Assembly: GCA_963546395.1 (NCBI GenBank)
Contig: CAUUMS010000005.1
Coordinates: 37,116-101,115, forward strand
DNA length: 64,000 nt
Reading direction: 5' to 3'
Source: Bacteroides_D sp963546395
GTDB taxonomy: Bacteria > Bacteroidota > Bacteroidia > Bacteroidales > CAJPTX01
The translations under genes were made by a program, and so were the position numbers. The notes below the pieces were generated by a model. That model had not been told where the DNA came from and did not search any database. It was given only the letters and a program-made list of their open reading frames with translations. Positions within the stretch are counted from its first letter, which is position 1. Every line of letters starts with the position of its first letter. Positions 43,730-52,569 of this stretch are shown here, one piece after another.

Positions 43730-46663
43730 ATGGGGGCGAAGACGAGGGCATTCCACGATGCACCGGCATGGGCGGCGGGGCTAGAGACCCTGCATGGGGA
43801 GGCACACTTCGGCAGCCTCTACCGTACCCTCTACGCCACGGATGCCTCAGCCTACAGCGAGCAGCCGCTGGGCGTGGTCTACCCGCTGGACGAGGCCGAT
43901 GTGACCCTCACGCTACGATGCGCCATCGAGGCTGGAGTCCCCATCATCCCACGCGCTGGAGGCACATCACTCGCAGGGCAGGTGGTAGGCCGTGGGCTCG
44001 TAATGGACGTGAGCAAGCACATGCGCTCCATCATCGAGGTCAACGCCCAGGAACGATGGGCCTGGGTGCAACCCGGCGTAGTGCTCGACGAGCTCAACAT
44101 AGCCCTACGCCCCTACAGCCTCTTCTTTGCCCCGGAGACATCCACCGCCAACCGGTGCTGCATTGGCGGCATGGTAGGCAATAACTCCTGCGGCTCACAC
44201 TCCCTGGTATATGGCAGCACCCGGGATCACCTGCTAGAGGCCCATGTGCTGCTAGCCGACGGTACCCCCGCCCACTTCCGCGCACTCTCATCCCAAGAGG
44301 CGCAAGCCATCGCCGCGCAGGATGACACCGAGGGGCACATCTACCGCAAGATTCTCGAGCTGCTCAACGATCCCACGACCCAGGAACTGGTGGATGCACA
44401 TTTCCCCGATCGGCGACTACGTCGCCGCAACACGGGGTATGCACTCGATGCGCTGCTACACGAGTGGCAAACATCGGGCACTATGAATCTGTGCAAGCTC
44501 CTAGCTGGCAGCGAGGGCACGCTCGCCATCCTACTATCCGCCAAGCTGAACCTCGAGCCTCTCCCTCCCCCCGAGACGCTGGTGGTGTGCGTGCACTGCC
44601 AACATCTGCGGGAGAGCTTCCAGGGCAATCTGGTAGCACTACAGCATGCCCCACGCGCCGTGGAGCTTATCGATCGCACCATCCTGGAGCTGAGCCGCGA
44701 AAACCTTGCGCAGCAAGTCAACCGCTTCTTCATAGAGGGCGATCCCGCCGCCGTGCTAGTAGTGGAGATGGCAGACGAGGATAGAAGCGCACTCGATCGG
44801 CAGGCCCAGGCGTTGATTGCCGATTTGCAGGCGCATGGACTCGGTTACGCATACCCCATCCTGCATGGCAAGGACGTGAGCAAGGTGTGGAGCCTTCGCA
44901 AGGCAGGGCTCGGGCTCCTATCGACCATGCCGGGTGATGGCAAGCCCGTATCGCTGATCGAAGACACCGCCGTGCTCCCCGAGCAGCTCGATGACTACAT
45001 CGCCGACATCCAGGCCATGCTCTCGAGCTACGGGCTGCAATCCGTGTACCACGCCCACATCTCAGAGGGCGAGCTGCACATTCGCCCGGTGCTCAACCTC
45101 AAGGATGCCGCACACCGTGAGTTGTTCCGTGCCGTGGGGCATGACACGGCCCTACTCGTGCGCAAGTACCGAGGCTCTCTCAGTGGTGAGCATGGGGACG
45201 GCCGTCTGCGGGGCGAATTCATACGCCTGCTCTTCGGGCCCGAGGTGTATGCCCTGTTCAAGACGCTAAAGGCCACATTCGATGCTGCGGGTCGGCTGAA
45301 TCCGGGTAAGATAGTGGAGACCCCGCCCATGGATGCACACCTCCGCTATCAGCAGGCCAATGAGCCCGCGGAGCCATTCTTCGACTACAGCTGGCAACAA
45401 GGCTTTGTGCGCGCCGTGGAGCAGTGCAACGGCTCGGGGGATTGCCGCAGGGCCGCCATCCTCGGTGGGATGATGTGCCCCACCTTCCAGGCCACGCACG
45501 ACGAGCTATATAGCACCCGCGCCCGAGCTAATGCGCTACGGACAGCCCTCTACAGCACTGGCAAGCGGTTTGACGACCCCGATGCGCTGGCAGCCCTGAG
45601 CAGCTGCCTATCATGCAAAGGCTGCAAACGCGAATGCCCCTCGAGCGTGGATTTGGCCCGCTACAAGGCCGAGTACCTTCAGCATCACTATGATAGCCAC
45701 GGTGCCCCACTGGCCAGCCACCTCATAGCTCGCATGCCGAGCACCCAGCGAGTGGCAGCATGGGCCCCCCGCGTGTATAACGCCCTGCTCGGGAACGCCA
45801 TCACAGGAACTCTCGTGCGCCGAACGCTAGGGTTCACCCCCGCACGTCAATTGCCCAAGATTGGCAAGCAGACACTCAGGGCCTGGTACCGAAATCATAT
45901 ACCCGAAACACCCACGCCCCACGGTAAGCAGGTGGTGCTCTTTGCCGACGAGTTCACCAACTACCTAGACGTGGAAATCGGCATCACATTCGTGCAGCTG
46001 CTCCAGCATCTGGGCTACGAGGTGGTACTTCCACAGCATCGGGAGAGCGGGCGTACATCCATGTCGAAGGGATTCCTACGTCGTGCGCGCCGGTTGGCGC
46101 ATGAGAATGTGCTTTTGCTGTCCCCACTCGTGGGGCTCGATAGCCCGCTAGTGGGCCTTGAGCCCTCATGCATCCTCGCTTTCCGCGATGAGTATCCGGG
46201 TCTGCTCCGGGGCCACGAGCAGCATCAGGCTCAGGAGCTCGCGCAGCATGCCCTGCTCTACGATGAGTTTCTGATGCGTGAAATCAGAGCCAGGCGCATA
46301 CCGCAATCGGCATTCGGACTAGACGAGCCAACTAACGTGCTGCTCCACGGGCACTGCCACCAAAAGGCCCTCGCCTCAGTGCAAGACACCGCAGAGGTGC
46401 TCCGTTATTGCGGCTACCAGGTGCAGCTCATCCCCTCCTCATGCTGTGGCATGGCCGGGGCATTTGGGTATGAGAAGAAGAATTACGACCTTTCGATGCG
46501 CATCGGCGAGCAGGTGCTCTTCCCCACCATACGCCAGGCAGCCCCCGGCACTTTAGTGGCCGCCCCGGGCACTAGCTGCCGTCAGCAGATACACGACGGC
46601 ACGGGGGTGCGAGCCTACCATCCCGTGGAGCTCATGTACCGGGCCATGAGGCCCTCACAGTAA
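43730..46663 (+). CDS. FAD-linked oxidase fused to Fe-S/CCG domains (YdiJ/D-2-hydroxyacid dehydrogenase-like)
   Basis: The 977-residue product combines four parts. An FAD-binding domain (about 40-260) has IIPRAGGTSLAGQVVG and GGMVGNNSCGSHSLVYG. An FAD-oxidase C-terminal domain (about 280-530) has SGEHGDGRLRGEF. A ferredoxin-like region follows, with CNGSGDCRR...CPTFQ and CLSCKGCKRECPS for two [4Fe-4S] clusters. C-terminal CCG-type domains have HGHCHQKAL and PSSCCGMAGAFGYEKK. YdiJ/GlcD-GlcF-like enzymes oxidise D-2-hydroxy acids such as D-lactate or D-2-hydroxyglutarate and pass electrons on. A small in-protein repeat, SPLVGLDSPLVGLE, lies near residue 800. The aminotransferase gene follows 18 bases later. 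Confidence 0.9.
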   Translation: MGAKTRAFHDAPAWAAGLETLHGEAHFGSLYRTLYATDASAYSEQPLGVVYPLDEADVTLTLRCAIEAGVPIIPRAGGTSLAGQVVGRGLVMDVSKHMRSIIEVNAQERWAWVQPGVVLDELNIALRPYSLFFAPETSTANRCCIGGMVGNNSCGSHSLVYGSTRDHLLEAHVLLADGTPAHFRALSSQEAQAIAAQDDTEGHIYRKILELLNDPTTQELVDAHFPDRRLRRRNTGYALDALLHEWQTSGTMNLCKLLAGSEGTLAILLSAKLNLEPLPPPETLVVCVHCQHLRESFQGNLVALQHAPRAVELIDRTILELSRENLAQQVNRFFIEGDPAAVLVVEMADEDRSALDRQAQALIADLQAHGLGYAYPILHGKDVSKVWSLRKAGLGLLSTMPGDGKPVSLIEDTAVLPEQLDDYIADIQAMLSSYGLQSVYHAHISEGELHIRPVLNLKDAAHRELFRAVGHDTALLVRKYRGSLSGEHGDGRLRGEFIRLLFGPEVYALFKTLKATFDAAGRLNPGKIVETPPMDAHLRYQQANEPAEPFFDYSWQQGFVRAVEQCNGSGDCRRAAILGGMMCPTFQATHDELYSTRARANALRTALYSTGKRFDDPDALAALSSCLSCKGCKRECPSSVDLARYKAEYLQHHYDSHGAPLASHLIARMPSTQRVAAWAPRVYNALLGNAITGTLVRRTLGFTPARQLPKIGKQTLRAWYRNHIPETPTPHGKQVVLFADEFTNYLDVEIGITFVQLLQHLGYEVVLPQHRESGRTSMSKGFLRRARRLAHENVLLLSPLVGLDSPLVGLEPSCILAFRDEYPGLLRGHEQHQAQELAQHALLYDEFLMREIRARRIPQSAFGLDEPTNVLLHGHCHQKALASVQDTAEVLRYCGYQVQLIPSSCCGMAGAFGYEKKNYDLSMRIGEQVLFPTIRQAAPGTLVAAPGTSCRQQIHDGTGVRAYHPVELMYRAMRPSQ

Positions 46664-46681
46664 CAATGACCAGATAGTGGC

Positions 46682-47896
46682 ATGAAAATACCGTTTTCGC
46701 CCCCCTACATCGACCAGAGTGTAATCGACGAGGTGGTCGACACGCTGCGCTCGGGCTGGATCACCACCGGCCCCAAATGCCTCGCCCTAGAGCAGGAGAT
46801 AGCACGCTTCACGGGTGCACGCCGCGTGCTCACCGTGAACTCATGGACATCGGGGGCCATCCTGATGCTCCGCTGGCTAGGCCTCCAGCCTGGCGATGAG
46901 GTGATCGTGCCGGCCTACACCTACTCCGCCACAGCCCTCGCGGTGCTCCACGCCGGTGGCAAGCCGGTGATGGTGGATGTGGGCGACGATTTCAACATCA
47001 CTACTGAGGCCGTACGAGCCGCCATCACGCCACGCACCAAGGCTATAATCCCGGTGGATTTCGCCGGATTCCCCTGCGACTACGGGGCCCTCATCGACCT
47101 TGTGAAGTCGCCCGAGGTGCACAAACTCTTCACACCCACGAGCGATGTGCAGGAGCGCATGGGGCGCATCCTCATACTGAATGATGCGGCGCACTCTCTC
47201 GGCGCACGCTACTCAGCCACAGAGCGCACTGGCAGCGAAACCGACATCGCCATCTTCTCGCTGCACGCAGTGAAGAACGTGACCACGGCCGAGGGCGGTG
47301 CCATCTGCCTGAACTTCCCTGACGGGCAGTTCGACGCTGAGGCCCTGTACCCCCAACTCCGGCAAATGGCCCTGAATTGCCAAACCAAGGATGCCTTCAC
47401 CAAGAGCAAGGCCGGCGGCTGGCGTTATGACATCACAGGCCTAGGCATGAAGGTGAACATGGCCGACGTGAATGCTGCCATCGGCCTGGCCCAGATACGC
47501 GAATACCCCGCGCTGCTAGCCGAGCGAAAACGCGTCTTCCAGCACTACCACCGGCGGCTATCGGCCTACGAGTGGGCCCAGCTCCCACCCGTGGTGATGG
47601 GCGAGCGGGAATCGTCATACCACCTATTCGCCCTGCGAGTGAATGGGGTGGACGAGGCTCAGCGCGATCGGATGATCGAGCACATTGCCAGCAAGGACGT
47701 TGCCGTAAACGTGCATTTCATCCCTATGCCCATGCTCACCCTGTTCCGGGGACTAGGGTACCGCATTGAGGACTACCCCACGGCCTACCGCAACTACGCC
47801 CACGAGATATCGCTACCCATATACCCGCAGCTCGATGAGGCCATGGTGGACTGCGTGTGCGACGCAGTGATCGAGGCCCACAACGCCGTGCTGTAA
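46682..47896 (+). CDS. DegT/DnrJ/EryC1 aminotransferase for a nucleotide sugar
   Basis: The 404-residue product is a PLP-dependent sugar aminotransferase. It opens PFSPPYIDQSVIDEVVDTLRSGWITTGPKC, typical of the family, and has EVIVPAYTYSATA, LILNDAAHSLGA (PLP-stacking region with Asp) and the PLP lysine in FSLHAVKNVTTAEGGAI. It should aminate a 4-keto or 3-keto UDP-sugar. The next gene, two bases later, is an initiating phosphoglycosyl transferase. An analogous PglE-PglC pair exists in the Campylobacter glycan pathway, and PorR (PG1138) of Porphyromonas gingivalis is of this family. The matching dehydratase is not in the window. Confidence 0.92.
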   Translation: MKIPFSPPYIDQSVIDEVVDTLRSGWITTGPKCLALEQEIARFTGARRVLTVNSWTSGAILMLRWLGLQPGDEVIVPAYTYSATALAVLHAGGKPVMVDVGDDFNITTEAVRAAITPRTKAIIPVDFAGFPCDYGALIDLVKSPEVHKLFTPTSDVQERMGRILILNDAAHSLGARYSATERTGSETDIAIFSLHAVKNVTTAEGGAICLNFPDGQFDAEALYPQLRQMALNCQTKDAFTKSKAGGWRYDITGLGMKVNMADVNAAIGLAQIREYPALLAERKRVFQHYHRRLSAYEWAQLPPVVMGERESSYHLFALRVNGVDEAQRDRMIEHIASKDVAVNVHFIPMPMLTLFRGLGYRIEDYPTAYRNYAHEISLPIYPQLDEAMVDCVCDAVIEAHNAVL

Positions 47897-47898
47897 TC

Positions 47899-48492
47899 AT
47901 GCTCAAGCGTGGCCTCGATGTGGTGGTGAGCCTGGTGGGGCTTGCCCTCTTCCTCCCTCTCATGCTGGTGCTAGCCCTGTGGGTGATGTGCGACTCGCGG
48001 GGCCCCATCCTGTACCGCCAGGTGCGCGTGGGGCGTAACGGGCACGACTTCCGTCTACTCAAGTTCCGCTCCATGCGCGTAGATGCCGATCGTCTCGGGC
48101 TCATCACCGTGGGAGGGCGTGACCCGCGCGTGACCCGTGCCGGCTACTACCTGCGCAAGTACAAGCTGGACGAACTACCACAGCTGCTCAACGTGCTGCG
48201 GGGCGATATGAGCCTCGTGGGCCCGCGCCCCGAGGTGCGCAAGTACGTCGACCTGTACACCCCCGAGCAGCTACGCGTGCTCACCGTGCGCCCGGGCATC
48301 ACCGACCTAGCCTCCCTGCGCTACCGACATGAGAACGACCTCCTGGCGCAAGCGGAGGATCCCGACACCTACTACATCGAGACGGTGATGCCGGCCAAGT
48401 TGGCCCTCAACCTCGAGTACATCGATCACCAGTCGTTCTGGGGCGACCTCCGGCTCATTGGGCAAACGGTAGTGGCCGTGTGCCGTGGGTAG
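47899..48492 (+). CDS. Small monotopic phosphoglycosyl transferase (initiating sugar transferase)
   Basis: The 197-residue product has one N-terminal re-entrant hydrophobic segment (about 8-30). The bacterial sugar transferase domain follows, with GPILYRQVRVGRNGHDFRLLKFRSM, the catalytic Asp-Glu dyad in KYKLDELPQL and DMSLVGPRPE. It moves a phospho-sugar from a UDP-sugar to undecaprenyl phosphate, the first membrane step of a surface glycan. The short form without extra membrane helices is like PglC. The frame is open to 47857, but the ATG at 47899 just behind the aminotransferase stop fits. It may start the glycan built at 51-64 kb. Confidence 0.93.
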   Translation: MLKRGLDVVVSLVGLALFLPLMLVLALWVMCDSRGPILYRQVRVGRNGHDFRLLKFRSMRVDADRLGLITVGGRDPRVTRAGYYLRKYKLDELPQLLNVLRGDMSLVGPRPEVRKYVDLYTPEQLRVLTVRPGITDLASLRYRHENDLLAQAEDPDTYYIETVMPAKLALNLEYIDHQSFWGDLRLIGQTVVAVCRG

Positions 48493-48536
48493 CCAACCCC
48501 CAGCACGCAGAAAGGGCCGTTACATGAAAAAGTTAA

Positions 48537-48544
48537 TACCTTTG
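48537..48544 (+). promoter_or_regulatory. Bacteroidetes -7 box (TACCTTTG) for the POT transporter
   Basis: TACCTTTG predicts transcription from about 48549 and a 60-base leader to the ATG at 48609. Confidence 0.65.
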
Positions 48545-48608
48545 TCCAGCCCGGGTGTCCTGGGCGTACCTATCGAGTAATAGCTGCAACAAACCAAGGA
48601 GTACGTAC

Positions 48609-50126
48609 ATGTTCAAAAATCAACCCAAAGGGCTGCTAGCGGCAGCCCTGGCCAACATGGGGGAGCGATTCGGCTTCTACACCATGATGGCCATCCTGAG
48701 CCTGTTTCTCCAATCGAAATTCGGGCTCGATGAGGTAGGGGCTGGATGGATCTACTCGTCCTTCTACTTCTCGATTTACGCCATGGCCCTACTGGGGGGT
48801 ATCATCGCCGACGGTACGAAGAAGTACAAGACGGTGATCCTATGCGGGCTTGTGGCTATGAGTGCGGGGTATTTGCTGCTGGCAATGCCCACCACGGTGA
48901 CCCCCGACAGCCGCACCGCGCTGATTGTCTACACGTGCGTGGCCCTCTTCGTCATCTCCTTCGGGAATGGCCTCTTCAAGGGCAACCTGCAAGCGCTGGT
49001 GGGCCAGATGTATGACAACCCGCAGTATTCCCAGATGCGCGACCGCGGGTTCTCTATCTTCTACATGTTCATCAATATCGGGGCCGTCCCCGCACCCTTC
49101 ATCGCCCCCAACGTGCGCAACTGGTGGCTGGCCCAGCATGGGTTCAACTACAATGCAGGCCTCCCGGCCCTGTGCCACGAGTACCTGGCGCAGGGGAGCT
49201 CCATGGCGGCCGACAAGATCACGAAGTTCAGCGAGCTGGCGCAAAATGCCTCCGTGGGCTCGTTCTCGGGCGACCTAGGTGCCTTTGCCAGCCAGTACCT
49301 CAACGTCTTCAACACGGGTTTCCACTACTCGTTCGCCGTGGCCATCGTCGCCATGGCTATCTCGGTGGTGATCTACCTGTTCAACGTTCGTAGGTTCCCC
49401 GATCCGGCCAAGAAGGCGGCTGCGGCTAAGGGGACCGAGGTGGAGATGTCGGTGGCCGAGATGCGGCAGCGCATCTACGCCCTGCTGGCTGTATTCGCCG
49501 TGGTGATATTCTTCTGGTTCTCATTCCACCAGAACGGGCTCACCCTCACCTACTTCGCGAAGGACTACACGCTGCTACGGATTGGCACTCTGAACATCAC
49601 GGCTGAGAACTTCCAGTCGGCCAACCCCTTCTTTGTGGTCTTCCTCACCCCGCTCGTGGTGGCCCTCTTCGGGGCTCTAGCCAAACGGGGCAAAGAGCCC
49701 AGCGCGCCGCGCAAGATTGCCATTGGGATGGGCATCGCTGCCCTCGGGTTTGTGATCATGGCCCTTGGCTCCTATGGCCTGCCCTCGCTCAATGAGGTAA
49801 AGGCTATGGGCGAACTGCCGGAAGCGCAGCGTGTTACGCCATGGCTGCTGATTGCCACCTACTTCGTGCTCACGGTGGCCGAGCTATTCATAAGCCCGCT
49901 GGGCATCTCCTTCGTGTCGAAGGTGGCTCCGCCCAAGCTCCAGGGTGTGATGCAAGGGCTGTGGCTGCTCGCCACGGGGCTGGGGAACCAGCTGCTGATC
50001 CTCGGCGCCGTCTTCTACAAGAACATCCCCATCTGGGCCACCTGGACAGTGTTCGTGGCGGCGTGCTTTATCTCCATGTTCACCCTTCTAGCCATGGTGA
50101 AATGGCTTGAGCGTGTGGCCAAGTAG
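48609..50126 (+). CDS. POT-family proton-coupled oligopeptide transporter
   Basis: The 505-residue product is a major-facilitator membrane protein of the POT/PTR2 family (DtpT/PepT-like), which imports di- and tripeptides with protons. It begins QPKGLLAAALANMGERFGFYTMMAIL, containing the E-R-F-x-Y motif (ERFGFY). FGNGLFKGNLQALVGQMY and RDRGFSIFYMFINIGAVPAPF are the PTR2 signatures. An insertion of about 60 residues between helices 5 and 6 holds hydrophilic sequence. The ATG at 48609 is chosen because the upstream codons overlap the promoter. With the M20 dipeptidase and asparaginase it supports growth on peptides. Confidence 0.95.
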   Translation: MFKNQPKGLLAAALANMGERFGFYTMMAILSLFLQSKFGLDEVGAGWIYSSFYFSIYAMALLGGIIADGTKKYKTVILCGLVAMSAGYLLLAMPTTVTPDSRTALIVYTCVALFVISFGNGLFKGNLQALVGQMYDNPQYSQMRDRGFSIFYMFINIGAVPAPFIAPNVRNWWLAQHGFNYNAGLPALCHEYLAQGSSMAADKITKFSELAQNASVGSFSGDLGAFASQYLNVFNTGFHYSFAVAIVAMAISVVIYLFNVRRFPDPAKKAAAAKGTEVEMSVAEMRQRIYALLAVFAVVIFFWFSFHQNGLTLTYFAKDYTLLRIGTLNITAENFQSANPFFVVFLTPLVVALFGALAKRGKEPSAPRKIAIGMGIAALGFVIMALGSYGLPSLNEVKAMGELPEAQRVTPWLLIATYFVLTVAELFISPLGISFVSKVAPPKLQGVMQGLWLLATGLGNQLLILGAVFYKNIPIWATWTVFVAACFISMFTLLAMVKWLERVAK

Positions 50127-50149
50127 CCGTAGCGCGCTCGTCATCTTAC

Positions 50150-50186
50150 AGGGGCAATCTCTCTCCGGAGGGGTTGCCCCTCTTTC
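50150..50186 (+). terminator. Terminator after the POT transporter
   Basis: AGGGGCAA pairs with TTGCCCCT (16-base loop) and is followed by CTTTC. It lies 24 bases after the stop. Confidence 0.7.
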
Positions 50187-50228
50187 GTGAACAGCGTCTC
50201 GACGACAAGCAATCGGGGGGACGATCTG

Positions 50229-50344
50229 TGGGGAGACAACGATGCGGTGTCGGCGTAGCAACAACGTACCAAGCCCGTATTTTGTAGGCCAAATATGGGT
50301 TTAGTGTGTCGCAGGTGTCTTGCGGGCGTTTTTCAGCCTACGTG
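50229..50344. repeat. Dispersed palindromic 11-bp-unit element, copy 3
   Basis: The core stem ACCAAGCCCGTATTT / AAATATGGGTTTAGT (50268-50282 and 50291-50305) has three changes, two of which keep G-U pairing. On the left, reverse complemented, the units are TTGGTACGTTG, TTGCTACGCCG, ACACCGCATCG, TTGTCTCCCCA. On the right they are TTAGTGTGTCG, CAGGTGTCTTG, CGGGCGTTTTT, CAGCCTACGTG. It fills most of the gap between the POT transporter terminator and the DUF1573 gene. Confidence 0.7.
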
Positions 50345-50482
50345 GTGCCAGGCGTAACACCCTACGCGAGGATGTAGCCGGGCCTTCGGATGGCTCAGCC
50401 AGAGCGTGGCAACAACAAGAGGGGCAACTACGTTAATTTCTCATGATGTGGGCATTCAGCCCGTGATATAGCTCATGTGACC

Positions 50483-50926
50483 ATGCGAAACCTACTCATT
50501 GCCCTTACCCTATTTGCCGTAACCATCGCACTACCCACCCGACTCGTGGCCCAGGAGAGCATCGCCAAACCCTCGGGGCCCGTGATACGTCTGGAGCCCG
50601 CCAAGATGGATCTGGGCAGCATCCAGCTGAGCCAGCTCAGCGATGAGCACGGCAAGGTGCGTTTTGAGGTATTCAATGACGGCACGAAGCCGCTCCTACT
50701 GAAGAAGGTGTCGGGGTGCTGCGGGACAGATATCAAGAGCTACACGCAGGGCCCGATTCTGCCGGGCAAGTCGGGGGAGATCCTCGTGGAGTTCCGCATT
50801 GAGCCCAAGCTCCATGCCATAAGCCGTACGGTGACGGTGCTATCCAACGCCGAAAATGGGGCGGAGATCAAGGCCCCCATCGTGGGCAATGTGATCAAGG
50901 ACGCAGGCCCCGGACGACGGCTCTAG
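50483..50926 (+). CDS. Exported DUF1573 protein
   Basis: The 147-residue product (ATG at 50483; a GTG at 50477 is also in frame) has a signal peptide (MRNLLIALTLFAVTIALPTRLVAQ). One DUF1573 immunoglobulin-like domain follows, with PAKMDLGSIQLSQLSDEHGKVRFEVFNDGTKPLLL, the cysteine pair in VSGCCGTDIKSY and PILPGKSGEILVEF. DUF1573 proteins are abundant in Bacteroidetes and exported, with unknown function. It follows palindromic element copy 3 and converges on the S4 gene 48 bases away. Confidence 0.9.
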   Translation: MRNLLIALTLFAVTIALPTRLVAQESIAKPSGPVIRLEPAKMDLGSIQLSQLSDEHGKVRFEVFNDGTKPLLLKKVSGCCGTDIKSYTQGPILPGKSGEILVEFRIEPKLHAISRTVTVLSNAENGAEIKAPIVGNVIKDAGPGRRL

Positions 50927-50974
50927 CCTGAAGGGACATCCTACCGCTGGAAGAGGTGGCGCACAACGGGCCGC

Positions 50975-51193
50975 TCAGGGGAGCACCTCGATGCGCCGCT
51001 GCTGGAACTCGATGATCTCACCGGGCAGGATCTTCGTGCGCTTGCGGATTTCCACCACGCCGCCACGGCGCACCAGCCCCTCCTCCACCACCCGCTGCGC
51101 CTCTCCCCCCGAGCGCACGGCACCGCACGCCTTCAGCAGCTTGATGAGTTCGATGTGCGGATTTCCTTCCAGTGCAAATCTGATGGTTTCCAT
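50975..51193 (-). CDS. S4-domain RNA-binding protein (YbcJ-like)
   Basis: The 72-residue product is a stand-alone S4 domain: EGNPHIELIKLLKACGAVRSGGEAQRVVEEGLVRRGG, with the typical helix pair and the loop before the beta hairpin (EIRKRTKILPGEII). Small S4 proteins bind RNA, often ribosomal. The frame runs to 51430, but the ATG at 51193 is supported by family length and by a promoter box at 51234-51241. Confidence 0.9.
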   Translation of the reverse strand: METIRFALEGNPHIELIKLLKACGAVRSGGEAQRVVEEGLVRRGGVVEIRKRTKILPGEIIEFQQRRIEVLP

Positions 51194-51233
51194 GCTGGTT
51201 GCTGCGTCTTTTGCCCTTTTGGCCCATGCGCAG

Positions 51234-51241
51234 CAAAGGTA
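51234..51241 (-). promoter_or_regulatory. Bacteroidetes -7 box (TACCTTTG) for the S4 protein
   Basis: TACCTTTG on the minus strand predicts a start near 51229, giving a 35-base leader to the ATG at 51193. Confidence 0.65.
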
Positions 51242-51338
51242 CGCTAATTGTCCGTCTGGTATGATGAGCAGCCTGCGTAATCGGTGCACACGACAGCGGA
51301 AAGCCCTCGTAGGAAAGGCGATAGGTTGAACTTTTACT

Positions 51339-51346
51339 AAATTTGC
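51339..51346 (+). promoter_or_regulatory. Bacteroidetes -7 box (TAAATTTG) for the wbp polysaccharide operon
   Basis: TAAATTTG would start the polysaccharide locus transcript near 51351, about 106 bases before the WbpE ATG. Confidence 0.55.
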
Positions 51347-51456
51347 GGCTGCTCTTACCGTAACGTGGTACCCACGCAGGTCTTTTCGTGCAACTACGCC
51401 CGGCTGCCCGGGATGGCAGCGCACCTGCATAACGATGTAGCGCGGTGAAGATGAGT

Positions 51457-52569
51457 ATGGTTGACCTTCGGGGTCAATACGAGCGGATACAGGAAGAGGT
51501 GGATGCGGCCATAGCGGGCGTCATCCAGCGTGCCGATTTTATCAACGGTGAAGACGTGAGGGCCTTTGGCGATGAGCTGGCGGCCTACAACGGTTCTCGC
51601 TTCGCGATTCCGTGCGCCAACGGTACCGATGCGCTCCAGATAGCCCTGATGGCCCTGGGCCTCAAACCAGGGGACGAGGTGATAGTGCCGGCATTCACCT
51701 ATGTGGCGAGCGCCGAGGTGATCGGTCTGCTGGGGCTCGTGCCGGTGATGGTGGACGTGGATGAGGACACGTTCAACACCAGCCGCAAGCACCTGGAGCA
51801 GGCCCTGAGCAGCAAGAGCAAGGCCATCATCCCCGTGCATCTGTTCGGCCAGAGCTGCGACATGGAGCCCATCCTCGCCTTTGCGCGCGAGCACGGCCTG
51901 TGGGTGGTGGAGGACAACGCGCAGGCCATGGGGGCTGAGTACACATTCGGCGACGGTCGTAAGGCCAAGACAGGCTCGATGGGCCACGTGGGATGCACCT
52001 CCTTTTTCCCCTCCAAGAACCTCGGCTGCTTCGGGGACGGCGGGGCCATGTTCACCGACGACGCAGAGCTTGCGGGGCGGCTACGCATGATAGCCAACCA
52101 CGGGCAGGAGGTGAAATACCGGCATAAGGTGTTGGGCTGCAACTCGCGGCTGGACACGCTGCAAGCGGCGATCCTGCGGGTGAAGCTCCGCCATCTGGAC
52201 GAATACTGCAATGCGCGCCGCAAGGCCGCCCGGTACTACAGCGAGCGGCTCAGGGGACTCGCAGGGCTGCGCACACCCGCCGAGACTGTCTACTCAACGC
52301 ACACCTACCACCAGTACACCCTACAGGTGCCCGGCGGGCAACGGGATGCGCTCAAGGAGCATCTCGCCGCGCAGGGCATCCCCTCCATGGTGTACTACCC
52401 ACTCCCTCTACAGGCCCAAGAGGCCTTCGCCCCCATAACGCGGGCGGCTGAGGCACTGGACACCGCGCAGCGGCTCGCCGACTCCGTGCTGTCCCTCCCC
52501 ATGCACACCGAGCTGCGTAGCGAGGAGCAGGACGTGGTGATAGAGGCCATCAAAACCTTCTTTGCATAG
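51457..52569 (+). CDS. wbpE: UDP-3-keto-sugar aminotransferase (WbpE-like)
   Basis: The 370-residue product (start MVDLRGQYERIQEEVDAAI; ATG at 51451 and GTG at 51445 also in frame) is a DegT-family PLP enzyme. It has CANGTDALQIALMALGLKPGDEVIVPAFTY, VVEDNAQAMGAEY and the PLP lysine in TSFFPSKNLGCFGDGGAMFT. The sequence type is that of WbpE/WlbC, which transfers an amino group from glutamate to C3 of UDP-2-acetamido-3-keto-glucuronate. The assignment is strengthened by the WbpD and WbpA homologues that follow and WbpB at 62.2 kb. The stop overlaps the wbpD start. Confidence 0.9.
   Translation: MVDLRGQYERIQEEVDAAIAGVIQRADFINGEDVRAFGDELAAYNGSRFAIPCANGTDALQIALMALGLKPGDEVIVPAFTYVASAEVIGLLGLVPVMVDVDEDTFNTSRKHLEQALSSKSKAIIPVHLFGQSCDMEPILAFAREHGLWVVEDNAQAMGAEYTFGDGRKAKTGSMGHVGCTSFFPSKNLGCFGDGGAMFTDDAELAGRLRMIANHGQEVKYRHKVLGCNSRLDTLQAAILRVKLRHLDEYCNARRKAARYYSERLRGLAGLRTPAETVYSTHTYHQYTLQVPGGQRDALKEHLAAQGIPSMVYYPLPLQAQEAFAPITRAAEALDTAQRLADSVLSLPMHTELRSEEQDVVIEAIKTFFA

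Noticed and set aside
46130..46175. Short in-frame tandem duplication SPLVGLDSPLVGLE in the FAD/Fe-S dehydrogenase
   Set aside because: Only about eight residues, in frame and between domains; no sign of a functional or mobile repeat.
51194..51456. N-terminal extension of the S4 protein to 51430
   Set aside because: The extension crosses the TACCTTTG promoter box and is not S4-like; the 72-residue form has normal family length.
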